A DNA stretch of 64,000 nucleotides from Isoetes taiwanensis (taxonomy: Eukaryota; Streptophyta; Lycopodiopsida; Isoetales; Isoetaceae). Below, piece after piece: positions 23,660 to 34,632 of the stretch. The position numbers and the translations under genes are program-made. The stretch is taken from assembly GCA_021234155.1 (NCBI GenBank), contig JAJEKV010000035.1, forward strand, positions 12,706,468-12,770,467. The letters are read 5' to 3'. The number at the start of each line of letters is the position of its first letter. The stretch's first letter is position 1. The notes under the pieces are model-generated. The model was not told the DNA's origin, did not search any database, and worked only from the letters and a program-made list of their open reading frames with translations.

Positions 23660-23664
23660 AACAT
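23660..23664. repeat. Target-site duplication, right (AACAT)
   Basis: Identical to 13954-13958, on the outer side of the 5' LTR. Confidence 0.85.
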
Positions 23665-24900
23665 GCATAAATATACATCCACGTGCAATGTGGGTGCAAA
23701 GAAATTATGTCAAACAATTTCTTTAACTAGGGAAAGAGCCCCATTCATGTAGAAAAAAGGCTAAGGCCAAGATTGAGTTTTGAAGGTCGATCTAATGCTC
23801 AGAGTAAGAGAAAATGTAGGTAGAAGGGAGCCGTTTGTTTGGCTCCGAACCGGGTATTCCATGAGGAAATTCGCTTATCTTAATTTGGTGTTTAATTTCC
23901 CCGAAAATTTTTTGGCAGTGAAATTCGCTAAAGCGAATTTCACCCCGCCAAGTGCTGCGTGGGCGATGTGTTTTACGATGCTTTCCTCTGGCAGTTGGAA
24001 TCTATTGGGCGATCTTATGAGAGTCGGCTATAAAAATACATGAATCGGACTATTTTTGAGAAAACAGCAACTCTTCTGCAGAATCCGTCACTTTCTGCTC
24101 ATAACTTCAATCAGGCTTCAAAAATCGGAGTTCTTTTTATCAGATCGGGTTGATTTCGGCAGTGGGTCATCATTCCTTCGCCTGGATGCTGAGACTGAGC
24201 CAGATTTTAAGTTCCCTACATGCGAGCTCAAAGCTACGCAAGACCTGCTCTAGTCCTTTCCAGAAACCATGAAATCAACAGTAGTGCCTTGCTCTGCAAT
24301 GAATCATGATGCTCGGGCTCCTCTGACCCAGACTTGATAGTCCAATTGATGAAAACGATGTCGGATCTTTTTTGTTTCTACAGATTTTTCAACAAATTGT
24401 TAGAAGTGTCAATCCACCTGAAATAGCAGAAAAGCACAGCAAATTAATACACATGCATTGAAATTCGCTTAAGCGAATTTCAGTTTTTTTTTTTAAAAAA
24501 CACCTGCGCAGGCGCTGACAGAATCAGACAGGTGTCAGACAAATTTTTCGGCGACGTCTTTTGAAATTTGCTTAAGCGAATTTCATAAAACTGGGATCTT
24601 GAAAGTACGCAATAGTCCAATTTCGGGAGCCAAAAAGGGCACCATAGAAGGAAGGAGGCGGCCATTTGGAGGGACTTTTGCTGCAGTGCGGCCCAGGTAA
24701 ATATTTGCCCTGTAGGATTTCTTCCAATGGTCATCATGGGGTCGTTGTGCACCCAAGCTCTTTTTCTCAGCTTGTAGATCAAGATGGGCTCTTAGAATCA
24801 GGTATTGGAGATAGACAGAAGAATGCAATGACCTTTCGTTCCGTGCCAATCTGCAATCCGGAATCAAAATCTATGACAGGTGCATATTTTCAATTTCCAT
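23665..24900. repeat. Unclassified sequence with recurrent 22-bp palindromes
   Basis: No protein domain is seen. Three palindromes built on AAATTCGCT and AGCGAATTT arms lie at 23920-23941, 24460-24481 and 24563-24584, with a half copy near 23866. The middle one is a perfect 22-bp palindrome; the others have one centre or one arm change. The recurrence suggests an unclassified repeat family. Confidence 0.5.
24460..24481. repeat. Perfect 22-bp palindrome
   Basis: Arms GAAATTCGCTT and AAGCGAATTTC with no spacer. Variants occur at 23920-23941 (AA in place of TA at the centre) and 24563-24584 (TTTG for TTCG in one arm). Confidence 0.9.
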
Positions 24901-24904
24901 TACT

Positions 24905-25430
24905 TATTACGATAATATTCTATATAATAGCAGGCATTCATGCAACGGCAAATGACATTCTTAATAGCGGACATGCAAGTGACATAATGACATGGAATTT
25001 TCTGATGCAATTGTATGCCAAATGTTTTGATTTGTTGTTCGCAAAATGAATATATTGTATCAAATTAATGGTCGAAACATGTTGACATGGACAATTATGC
25101 TAGGTGCTTATTCAACCGACTAAGAGGCAGAAGTGTTGCTGTTTCCGGCTCTGTAGAAGGTATATCATCTAATAAATTTACCTTCAGTACACTTTCAACA
25201 AACTTTTCAAGTGAAGCATTGCTGCTGGGACATGGATCCATGTTTATATGAACCAGTGTTGTTTTAGAACCAGTGCTGTTCAACATGTATGTTAATTATG
25301 GATGTGAAATAGTGTTGAGATAGTATTTAGGACATGCATGTGAGGAATGTGCCATCTTGAATACCATGATTGCAGCATATGCACAGAATGAGTAGAATGA
25401 GAATACTCTTATCCTTTTCCAATAATGGTA
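24905..25430 (+). pseudogene. PPR-family (pentatricopeptide) remnant
   Basis: Plus frames give successive PPR helices. GIHATANDILNSGHASDIMT with WNFLMQLYAKC is at 24930-25027. INGRNMLTWTIMLGAYST is at 25065-25125, matching the family pattern RNxVTWTxMLGAYS. AILNTMIAAYAQNE and ENTLILFQ are at 25354-25425, matching WNxMIAAYAQNG...ALxLF. PPR proteins bind organellar RNA in a repeat-per-base manner. The segments are out of frame with each other, carry stops (after AYSTD and after AQNE), and are separated by about 230 bp of non-matching sequence, so this is dead. Spacing between the last segments is longer than one repeat, implying insertion. Confidence 0.75.
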
Positions 25431-26742
25431 AAGAAATGTGCTAACCTAGACACCGTTACCTCCATCAACAACTTGAGCTCATTGGCAAATTTGAAAAAAA
25501 ATTGTGCACAACAAGAAATTGCACGTCTTGATTATACAAGTTGCCTTTATGATCAGAGTTGTTTTGAGCATTTGATGATGATAGTCTTTCATTTTGTTTG
25601 CCATTTCTCAAGTTATGATGCTCTTATATTGCTTTTCGTCTTTGCTACAATATTGTTGCTTAAATTACCTTACAGTTTGCTTATAAGAGGATGCAATGCA
25701 ACGAAATTTTTTGGATCGATAACGCTTCGTCCCATTTCTTGAAAGGTTATATTTTTTATTATTTTGTTTCTTCTTAAAACGAGAATTTACTTCTTTTTAT
25801 GTGCTTTTATCGTTGGAATTGTCTTTAGAGTCCTTGAATTCCAAGGACATTATACCTTCTAAATGTGGTGCTTCCGAGGAGATAATGCGGATCTATCTGC
25901 TCCAAATTTATTTAGTTTCACAAAAAGTCTCAATGAGGAAAAGCGTTCTCAGCGTATCCAAACCAGCAGCAATATTTATACAATGGATCTATATATTATG
26001 TACATTCTATAAATGAGATGATTCATCAACAGCCACCTAAGTATTTTAACTTTAGCTTCTATTTTCCTGCTTCTAGATGCTTTAGCTTCTGTTTTCTTGC
26101 TTCTAGATGCTTCATAAGAGTGAATATCTTGCTGAGCATAGAGAATGTTTGGTTCTAAGCTTAAAATGTATTTTAGTTTCAATTTATTCTTTGTTAGTTT
26201 TCTATCAACGTGTTGTATAAAAAAGAGTGGGATACTTTTCTCCCTTTAGATTCCCCTCCCACTCCAAAGGATTCCAGACTTGAATGCCAAATCATGTATA
26301 ACAACATTATGGTAGTGATTGTTAGCTATTGAAATGCAGGTTTATTGGTCTATATATGTGATCTCCAAGCACTATGAATATCTATAAAGCGTGGTATTTA
26401 TGGAAGCATGAAAATACACAACAAAATACTTACATGGCTTACCATACGAGTGAGTCATATACAAGTTAGTCCTAGAACTGTGATTTCCTCATGAGTGTAA
26501 GGGAAAATTCTCTTTTAGCAGCTGTGTAGTAAGGTGTTACTCAAAAAATCACTCAAAACTGTTGGGTTATTATCTTGGATCCATGCCCTTTTTAGCACTG
26601 GAAAATTTGGAAATACCAGGGTTCAAATCCCTGGCACCCCATAAGGATTTGATGTTTTAATATAAAAATCTGCATTAATTTGTTTGATAGACTTCTATAT
26701 TCTTTTTACTAGAAAATATTAATAGTATACTTCAATCAACAT
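25431..26742. other. Spacer with one short tandem pair
   Basis: No gene recognised. A 30-bp tandem pair lies at 26051-26110. A T-arm-like GGGTTCAAATCCCTGG occurs at 26619-26634 without the rest of a tRNA. Confidence 0.5.
26051..26110. repeat. 30-bp tandem pair
   Basis: Two adjacent 30-bp units opening with TTTAGCTTCT and ending in TTCTAGATGC, differing at two positions. Confidence 0.85.
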
Positions 26743-26930
26743 TTTTGGGTTGCCTCTAGGGGGGCAAACCCTTGTTTATGTGGGTTTTTGGCATATCCTA
26801 GGTATATGCTGGAATATACCTAGGATATGCTGTGACTGCTCAAAATCTACTCTTACCTGTAAACTCTCGGTCGCCATTGTTGATGTGCGGTTAGTGTGGG
26901 AACTGGTTAACCGGCACCGCCAAGCATTAG
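26743..26930. repeat. Left inverted repeat
   Basis: Opens TTTTGGGTTGCCTCTAGG and pairs with 30545-30702. The first ~90 bp are clearly similar; the rest is patchy. Confidence 0.6.
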
Positions 26931-28679
26931 AGCGAGGTCCATAAGCTGGTGTGGGAACTGGTGTTGGAAGAAGGGGGAAATTGGAAGAATTTATCTCCGG
27001 ACCAAGTTTAGAGCGTGCGCCTATTTCATATCGAGCAGAGGAGAAATAGCGGATGATGCAGGATTAGGATGAGTGGGAATGAGGAGTCGTCAACACACAG
27101 AAGCTTTGGGCATGGCGTCGTGCGGCAGAGGCATTTCTGCAGATTCGACCCAATGTTTATCTGGTGGCAGAGGCAAAAATGTGGATGGTAAATTTGCTTC
27201 AGCTAATCTAACTTCAGAGACGAATCATTTCATATTTGCGCTTTAATATCTTTGGAAAGATCTAAGTCTCAGAATGTTCACATTTTGGCAGAGTTACGGA
27301 GCGATCTGGCTAATGGTTGAAAATAAATGTAGCCAAGATTGATGCTTTGATCCATGACAGCTGTGAGGTAAACGCAATGCAAGCATGATTTGGTTTTCCT
27401 TTGCATATTTTTGCAACTGAGGATATACAGATAATTATATTGCCAGAAATTGTCGTTAGCTATACTCAGAATAAGAATCCCTCAAGCGCATTTGCAGTCA
27501 AACCTCATCTTGAAATTGGAGAAACTGGAATTTTCTTTCTCACTCACTGCAAACTCATCTGTCAAACTATTTGAAGTCTAGCTTTCTAGTTGTTAACACT
27601 TTTGGTATGCATAATCCTTCTCGAAAATCTAGACAATAAGGCGGGTCGTAATGTTAGCGACTAGTTATAAATGCGGTTATAACATTAGTAACTATTTTTC
27701 CAAGTTGAGAATATACAGACATAATTTGGCTCTAGAGAATGCATGAGAATGAGCACTGAATGGCACATCTAATGATCCATTGCCATACCTTCTATTTCTC
27801 TCTCTTAGATCGGATACATCAAGCTATATCTAGAGATAATTATGTTTGTTCAAACATCCTATATTGGCAAATATGGCAAGTATGGTGGGGGGTTTGAAGT
27901 AGAAATTTTGATTCCACACGGTCTGATTTAAGCCACTTTACCCACAGGAAACTGGAGGGCAACCCTTTGTGCGTAGCACCTTATTTGGTTTGCCTGAAGG
28001 GCAATCCTTAGGGACAGATGTGGTGGGGAAGGCACATGCTCGAAATATTCCAAGTGAATGGTGTAGATTATGGCAAAAGAACGAATGGAAGGTTGAAATG
28101 TAGTTGCAACTAAGGCACTCTTGAAAGCCGGTTTTCATGCAGGATTTGTGGCAATAAACAAATGCATTAGAGTGGGAGAAAGCCTCACATGCATAAAGAA
28201 GTTGCGTGTGTACGGATGACTGTGTGATGAAAAATAGTGGACGAAGCTAAAATCATTGTTGTTGTATCCTAGTTAAGAACGGAGCTGTTCAAGCTTTTAG
28301 CAGTAGAATGAGTCTAGTGCCTCCTAATAGTCCAACATTATCAACTTCAAATTTGAGGTACAAGTTTCTTGATTAGCCTCATGCAGCCGCAGGGCATGCT
28401 ATAACAACACAAACCACACTTTTAGCATTCAAACAATCAAGTCCTTCCCATTGTTAGTTGAGAGTTGAAAAAACGACTCACAACATAGCCACATGTTTGG
28501 ATACTGTTTACCTACTTTCCTTCATATCTCATATAAGCAAAAGAAAAGAGTTGGAGACAGAAAATGGAAGCTTGTTATCAATCACTATCAAGTAACAATT
28601 GTTTGCTACAAGCTTTATTTTTTTGGATCAAGGTGTCATTGTCTAGAATATGTCAAAAGCAAACTAGATTATCCAGTCT
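26931..28679. other. Interior of putative TIR element, unrecognised
   Basis: No protein family recognised and no long open frame. It may hold further captured or decayed exons. Confidence 0.4.
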
Positions 28680-29133
28680 GAGATTTGAGAGCCAAAGAAG
28701 CAGTTGCATTGCAGCAACAGTTCCACTTGCCAGATCTGAACCAGGATTATATGCATCAATTTGAATGCCTGGCACGAGGTGGTTATATCTTCTGAGTTTT
28801 GCAACAGTAATGATCAGTGTTTCCATCTCCAACCTAAAAGGGACCTCAACAAAATAGTGACCAAACAATGAAAATCTAAGTTCAACATATGTCCCAAATT
28901 GGATAGACATATGTGCTAACCTCCACCCATAATACATTAGAATTGGGATGAGCTTCTATAAAATAGTATATTCCCTATTTGATGGCTTCCAAAACATGTT
29001 GTAATTGGTTTGTTCTCTCAAGTTTATTTCCATAGTCAGTAACACTCCATGAAAGCATGTTTATGGTAAATGTCATAGGCAATTCACACTTCACATTGTT
29101 CCCTGCATAACATCCTCCCGTAGGTCCATCTTT
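28680..29133 (-). pseudogene. Glycosyl hydrolase family 9 (endo-1,4-beta-glucanase) fragment
   Basis: Minus-strand reading follows plant GH9. KDGPTGGCYAGNNVKCELPM (family GGYYDAGDNVKFGFPM) is followed by TFTINMLSWSVTDYGNKLE, HVLEAIK, stop, GIYYFIEAHPNSNVLWVE (28921-29133). An 87-bp intron with GT-AG ends (28834-28920) separates this from VGDGNTDHYC (family VGDGxxDHxCWxRPEDM). A frameshifted IDAYNPGSDLASGTVAAM and a SLALKS piece follow (28680-28797). GH9 enzymes cleave wall glucans. The family DAGD motif reads YAGN here, so the catalytic Asp positions are changed. The stop TAG at 28975-28977 replaces the usual Trp. The retained intron shows a DNA-level copy, not a processed one. The first exon and the C-terminal two-thirds are missing. 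Confidence 0.88.
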
Positions 29134-30544
29134 AATTTCAGGACGAATTTATTAATTTTTAGAATATAAAAATGCTCTCCGGACTGCCTATTGCACCAAA
29201 CACATCTGCACATAATGAACATTTAAAAAAAAACAAAAAGATTTTCCAAAATCACAGATTAGAAATAAATCATTATAACATACCTAGCAACATATAGATC
29301 AAAATGACAAACCCGTCATGTCAAGAAATCGAGCTGCAAAGACAAAAACCATCTCTAAAATGTTAAGTGAGGGAACCACTCACCACATATTGCTGAGATG
29401 ACCGGACCTATAGTTGGTTGCTTACAATTGGGTCTTCTTCGATCTCCAATCTTTACAACTTGATCTACTATGGTATAAAGCTCAATACCTAGAGAAAATC
29501 TTTAAATCATATAATAAAAACAATAAAATGATGATCTTGGCTTAGCAACAGAAGTGCCATATTCAATGCATCGTTATCCTTGGCAGTAACATATGCAGCC
29601 TGAGAGTCTACACCTTCTTCGTTTGGGAATTAGAATTAAAGAGCATGCGGGCAAGGATATCTCTTTCTGCTAAGAATGCAAAAGGAAAATCCTCTAGTGC
29701 ACACTGGAACCTTGGCCAACATAGACCACAACTTGTATTGCTTTTCTAAATTAACATTTTTTGCATGTAGTTTTTGAGAATCCTTCTAAGTATGCTGAAC
29801 ATGTTAAAGCTACTTGGCTGGTGCTGTGGTCCCCTATACCTCCTCGATCATTCAAACCACCATATTCCGATCCATATGGAAATGTATGAGCTTTTGTAAA
29901 GCTTGAGAGAGCTGGAAATGGGGAATTGAAGTAAGAATCTACCCTGGCCTGAATGATACAATCATATATAAAATTGTGTTGAACATCATGGCTCCTGATC
30001 AGTTTCCAACACCCTTCTACAATGTTGAAATATTGCAATAAACCATGTTGAATTATATAAAGCTTATCACAAAGGCTATAGACGAAGATTCTCAAGTCCA
30101 CAAGTTAGGTCACTTTGGAATTTTCGTTCATTTGGCTCATACCTGCCTGCCTTGGCCAAAGTTGAGGCCAACGAATCCTCATACTAATCAACTGAGAATT
30201 TTTGAGGCCTGAATATGTGAATTATTTTCAAATTAGAGACATTTCTTAGAAGCGAGAACTTGAATGCATTCTCATCAGAGAGGCATGCAAAAATACACCT
30301 ACGTGCACGTCTAATAGGTGCCTTTTGATAGATGTAGGAGTGAGCTCAAAATTCCTTGCACCTCCATCAAATGTTTCCTCTGCCTAAAATGAGATCTTCT
30401 TTGGATCACTATACTAAACTGGCTTTAGCCGAAAGGGACAAAAATGTAAACGGACTTGAGGATGCTTGAGAGTTGAAAAAGAATTTGAACTAAACTAAGA
30501 TGAATCATGATTCCTAACGCTGACCAAAAAAGATTTGCACCATC
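29134..30544. other. Interior of putative TIR element, unrecognised
   Basis: An open minus frame of 116 codons (29751-30101) has no recognisable domain. Nothing else is supported. Confidence 0.4.
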
Positions 30545-30702
30545 TGGTTAGCCGGTTTGCACAGCGACCGCCCAGCAACACTGGCGACCACCAGCTTATA
30601 TGCAACGACAGGTTTTCGGCATATTATAGGCATATTCCAACATATATTAGAATATGCCAAAAACACACATGAGCGATGGTTTGCCCTAGGGGCAACCCAA
30701 AA
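30545..30702. repeat. Right inverted repeat
   Basis: Ends TTTGCCCTAGGGGCAACCC-AAAA and pairs with the left arm at 26743. It lies about 375 bp upstream of the start codon of the SCI1 homologue. Confidence 0.6.
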
Positions 30703-31076
30703 GGTATAGGCAACCTTTCAATTTTCAACTTTGGATTGATATGGAAATTTGTTAGAAGCAAATCCTAGTAGAAATGGCAATCGATTTCCCTGCAGGGATC
30801 GAAAAAGTGGGGTTAAGCTCGAGGATTGCCGGTTGAAGTTCTTATTTTCCGGTTGAGCACTTTTGCATGCCGGAAAAAAAAAAACTAGTAGCAAAAATAG
30901 AGTTTATATGTAAAATCCTGTATTTTTTGAGCTTTACTACAAAGGAAATCTGGTATACACTAAACATAGGACACTGCAAATTTTCTGGTTGTACCTCAAA
31001 TATTTTTTGAACCCTGAATCCCTGAATATTCCTCAAACACAAATGCTCACACACTGTTGTATTCTTGTTCGATGCA

Positions 31077-34000
31077 ATGGCTGCTGCCGACCACCATCGC
31101 AAGAGAACTGATTCCGCCTCCAGAAGCCCTGATTCTAGATCGAACTTCAGTAACAGGCATGATATTAACCACATTGCTTTTAATTTTATGACCAAGTAAT
31201 AAGTTCAAAAACTAACTCCTTGCTTCTCGTACCCTAGAAACAAGGATGATCGGAACACCAAACATAAGCAGGAAGTGGGCGATGGTAGAAAGTCGGAATC
31301 AAAATATGCTTTAGAATCTAAGAAAGAAAATGACCACAGAAGATTGGAGCCCAAAAGCCAAGATGCTATTCACGATGAGGACGATAGAATCAAGAAGAAG
31401 AACAGAGACAGGGAATCAGAAACAGGCAATAAAGGTACTAATAGAAATCATAAGAAGCAACATAGTGCAAGTAGGAACGAAAGCAGAAATGGGTCAGAAA
31501 GTGAGTCTGATAGTGGAAGGTCAAGCTCTGAAACCAGTGGTTCATCTAGTTCTGAATCTTCTGAAGAGAGTGATGACGAAGAGGAGAGACGGCGAAGGAG
31601 GCACAGAAAGAGGAGAAGGGAGGAGAAGGAGAGGGAGAGAGAAAGGGAAAAGAAACGTAAGAGAAAAGAGAAGGAAAGGAAGAAGGAAGATAAACGAATG
31701 CAAGATAAAAAGAAAAAGAAGAAAGACAAAGCTGACAAGCACAAATGTGGACCTGTTACTGATTCATGGGGGAAATATGGAGTGATTAAGGAGATTGACT
31801 TGTGGTAAGCTGGTGGAAAATTATGTTTGTAGGGTGTCGCATTTGTTAAAAACTGTTGCTTGCATGCTATCTAGTAATGTCCAGTAACTTAGTGAGAATA
31901 ATAATCATCAAGTCAGAGAGTTTTGATTGCCAAAATTTGGTCCAGTTTGCATCCAATCAGATTAGTAAAAAGTTTCAATATTAATCAGGCAACTAGCATG
32001 TTCATGGCAGACTAGGTTGAACACAACAACAAAAGTAATCTCAGACAGCTTGTACATAGGTTATCTAAAGTCTCAGTTATGTTTGTCAGATGCTTTAGAA
32101 CTTAGGAAGTGGTACGGTTGTTGATGTTATTTTCCATCATTTTTTTTTTGAAATGGTGATAAAATGCGTACCTATTTTGAATCAGGAACAAACGACCAGA
32201 ATTCAATGCATGGTTGGCAGAGGTGAAAAAGGTAACATATTTGGTGGATCATTTTATCCAGGTTATTTGTGCAGCAAGTTGTATAATTGCAACCCGAATT
32301 TAGCATTTTTTTTTAATGTTAAAGTAATATCTGCAACCAAGGGATGCACAGGATGTTCATATTGTTATCAAGCATTGGCTGTCTAAGTTTCATAGTTTTC
32401 TGCTTGATTATGTTGATGTCTATCGATAAAAACAGGGATTAAAATAGTTATTGCTCCAGTTGAAGTTTTGGGAGGCTTGGGGTCTTGTTCGTTTGTATGG
32501 CACTACGCATGCCATTAGCTGCCATATAAAGAGGCCAGTGAACACTTGCAAGGGCCTGGATTTGATATGCACATTAAAATAGTAAATTGTGTCATCTGAC
32601 TTGCTCATTGCTCGGGATTGCCTTTGCCCATACAGGTCAAGAAGCAATTGCCACCATGTCATTCTTGTGACAAACGACTATCCTTACCACCCTTTTCTAT
32701 CTAGATGAATACTCGGGAGTCTTTCCATGGAAATCTTGCCATATTAGTTACTGTTATTTTCTATTTTGAATAAATTTCTGCTTTCTGGTGACATTATAGT
32801 TTATGATGTTATTTACAGGTAAATTTGGAGACATTACCGAATTGGGAAGAGAAACAGATGTTCAAAGAGTGTGTTTGATTTCATACTTTTATTTCTTTTG
32901 TCATTTGAACTTATTATATGTATAATCTAGCAATGTTCTTTGTTTCTTATCCCAATTTCTTCCATTACTAAACATTCCTGCAAAATATCATACTTCTACA
33001 AGAAATATTGAGTGTCTTGGTCTATTCAAGTGGGGAGTGGGGATCTGAAACTACTTTTCATAGCTTGTTACACAGAATCATATGCTAAGCGTTTTCCATA
33101 AGGCACGTGAAACCAGCAGCTTTTGTGCTGCCCATACTCTGTGCATGCCTTTATGAATGGAACCAAAAAGTTGATTACAATGGAGGTTTTTAATTTCCAA
33201 GTAATGTGTATGATACTTTATTAGAGTTGGATTTTTGATAAACCATCCTCTCACGAGAGACGCTTCAGAACGTCAGTGGTTCCATCGTCAAAATTACTGG
33301 TCAAGGGCCAGAAATATTACTGTATACTTTCTCCAGCAAGTATTCTGAAGCTTTTTTAGAAGGATAATAAGAACTAGATGGCATGACTTTGTTGAAGACA
33401 TGTTTGCTCCAATAGATGAACATATGCAGATAAGGTGCACCATCCTACTATTTTACATCCCCTGCCCTCCTCTTCCCTCCCTTTTTCAATATTAAAAATT
33501 TTCTTCAGAAAATGCATTAGAATGATAATAATTTATCATGGTTGTTTTTTTCAGATATATGGAAGACTATAACACTGCGACATTTCCTTCAAATAAGTAC
33601 GTGATCCAGGAGACTCCATCCAAAATAGGAGCCGATATGACAGTTGCTTATTAAGAGCTTGGATTGAGTAAAAGCTTAAAATTTGGAGAGATGGCACGAG
33701 ATAATACAATCTTCTATTTTTACCTAGATTTTTTTCTTAACGTGAATGCATGGCTTTCAATAGTGTGCTAACAGGATGTGCATATTAAATACCTTGATGT
33801 TGCTTTTATTTCCAGTATAGATGGTTATAGTGATTTACAATAGGGGAGTTGCTTGGAAACTTTTCTCTTATATCCTGGGTCTAAAGGCACAATGCCATTT
33901 TTCGCAGATATTACGACCTTGATCTATATCATCGAAGAAAGTTGTTCAAGGTAGCAGAAAAAGCAGCCAGGTCCCAGACAAAGCAAGAGATGACAGAATT

Positions 34001-34509
34001 TAATGATGAAGAACAACGGCGGTAATTCTCATGCAATTCCTGTTTGAACATTATAAATGGAAATGAATATGCAACATATCTTCAGTGCTAACGTGCAACA
34101 TGCATTCAGGCAAGAGTTAAAGGTGCTTCGGGAGCAACGCAAAGAAGCTGAAGTAGATGCATTGAAGCGGTCAATGCAGTCTGGACAGGTAATGTTTGTT
34201 CGGGATAATTTTCTCATTCGAATCTGCTTAATGAGGCCATGTTTTTTATGGATTCAATTGCAGGCACAAGCAATGAGAGAGCAGGCCCAACTTAGAGAAC
34301 AGATGCAATATCAGTATCGATTGGGAAACTTTGAGGTGAGGCTAGTGAAAAGTTTGTTTAAGACATTTCTATCTTGTTGATATATGGATGGACCTTTATG
34401 TGTATGGAAGTGATTATGATTTTTTTCATATTTCCAGGCAGCAGCTGCAATTCAAAGACGACTCGATCCTGATGCTGCTGCCGCTGCTGCTGCTGCGTTG
34501 GGAAAATGA
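31077..34509 (+). CDS. SCI1: SCI1-like nuclear protein (stigma/style cell-cycle inhibitor 1 family), nine exons
   Basis: Exons: 31077-31156, 31238-31804, 32186-32231, 32819-32868, 33555-33596, 33908-34021, 34110-34188, 34264-34335, 34438-34509. They total 1122 nt (373 codons plus stop) with consistent phases. The N-terminal half is low-complexity: Lys/Glu-rich, then a Ser/Glu run (SGSSSSESSEESDDEEE) and a basic Arg/Lys tract near residues 125-190. The C-terminal half is the conserved part: GPVTDSWGKYGVIKEIDLW, NKRPEFNAWLAEVKK, VNLETLPNWEEKQMFKEYM, YNTATFPSNKYYDLDLYHRR, EFNDEEQRRQELKVLREQRK and YQYRLGNFEAAAAIQRRLDP, ending in an Ala run. The family is a nuclear/nucleolar protein linked in tobacco to pistil cell-cycle control. 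All introns after the first are GT-AG. Intron 1 fits only as GC-AG (see findings), so the first exon and start are less sure. No frame break is seen. It looks functional. Confidence 0.9.
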
Positions 34510-34632
34510 ATCCCATTGTCTGAACAAGTTCGCTGACAAGAACAATGCACAAGAACCCTTGACAGTTTGCGAGATTCATTTGAGGTTATAAATGTCTGAG
34601 ACGGCAATTTTCAATTCACACGTACGAGATGT
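34510..34632 (+). other. Probable 3' UTR start of the SCI1-like gene
   Basis: Sequence directly after the stop codon up to the duplicated flank. The polyadenylation site cannot be fixed from sequence alone; AATGAAA/AATAT-type elements lie further on near 34760. Confidence 0.4.

Larger units (their letters stand above)
26743..30702. mobile_element. Putative TIR element enclosing a captured GH9 fragment
   Basis: A left arm (26743 to about 26930) and right arm (about 30545 to 30702) are inverted relative to each other. Both begin TTTTGGGTTGCC(C/T)CTAGG. They share TTTTTGGCATAT followed by a TGGAATAT-containing AT-rich block. The similarity continues more weakly through GGTCGCCA to GGTTAACCGG/GGCTAACC. 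Arms of 160-190 bp are in the range of Mutator-like elements. No transposase was seen inside; a GH9 pseudogene is. No matching 8-9 bp target duplication was found, so the class is unproven. Confidence 0.5.

Noticed and set aside
26619-26645. tRNA gene suggested by GGGTTCAAATCCCTGGCACCCC
   Set aside because: Only a T-arm and B-box-like stretch is present. No matching acceptor strand (GGGGTGC), D-arm or anticodon arm lies at the right distance upstream. A SINE relic is possible but unsupported.
31448-31744. Minus-strand Ser/Leu/Phe-rich frame of 98 codons
   Set aside because: Complement of the Lys/Glu/Arg tract in exon 2 of the SCI1-like gene.
31275-31808. Single-exon reading of the SCI1-like gene starting at GTG 31275 and stopping at TAA 31808
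   Set aside because: The frame is open upstream of the GTG, and the stop lies just inside intron 2. Joining the conserved downstream exons restores the family C-terminus.
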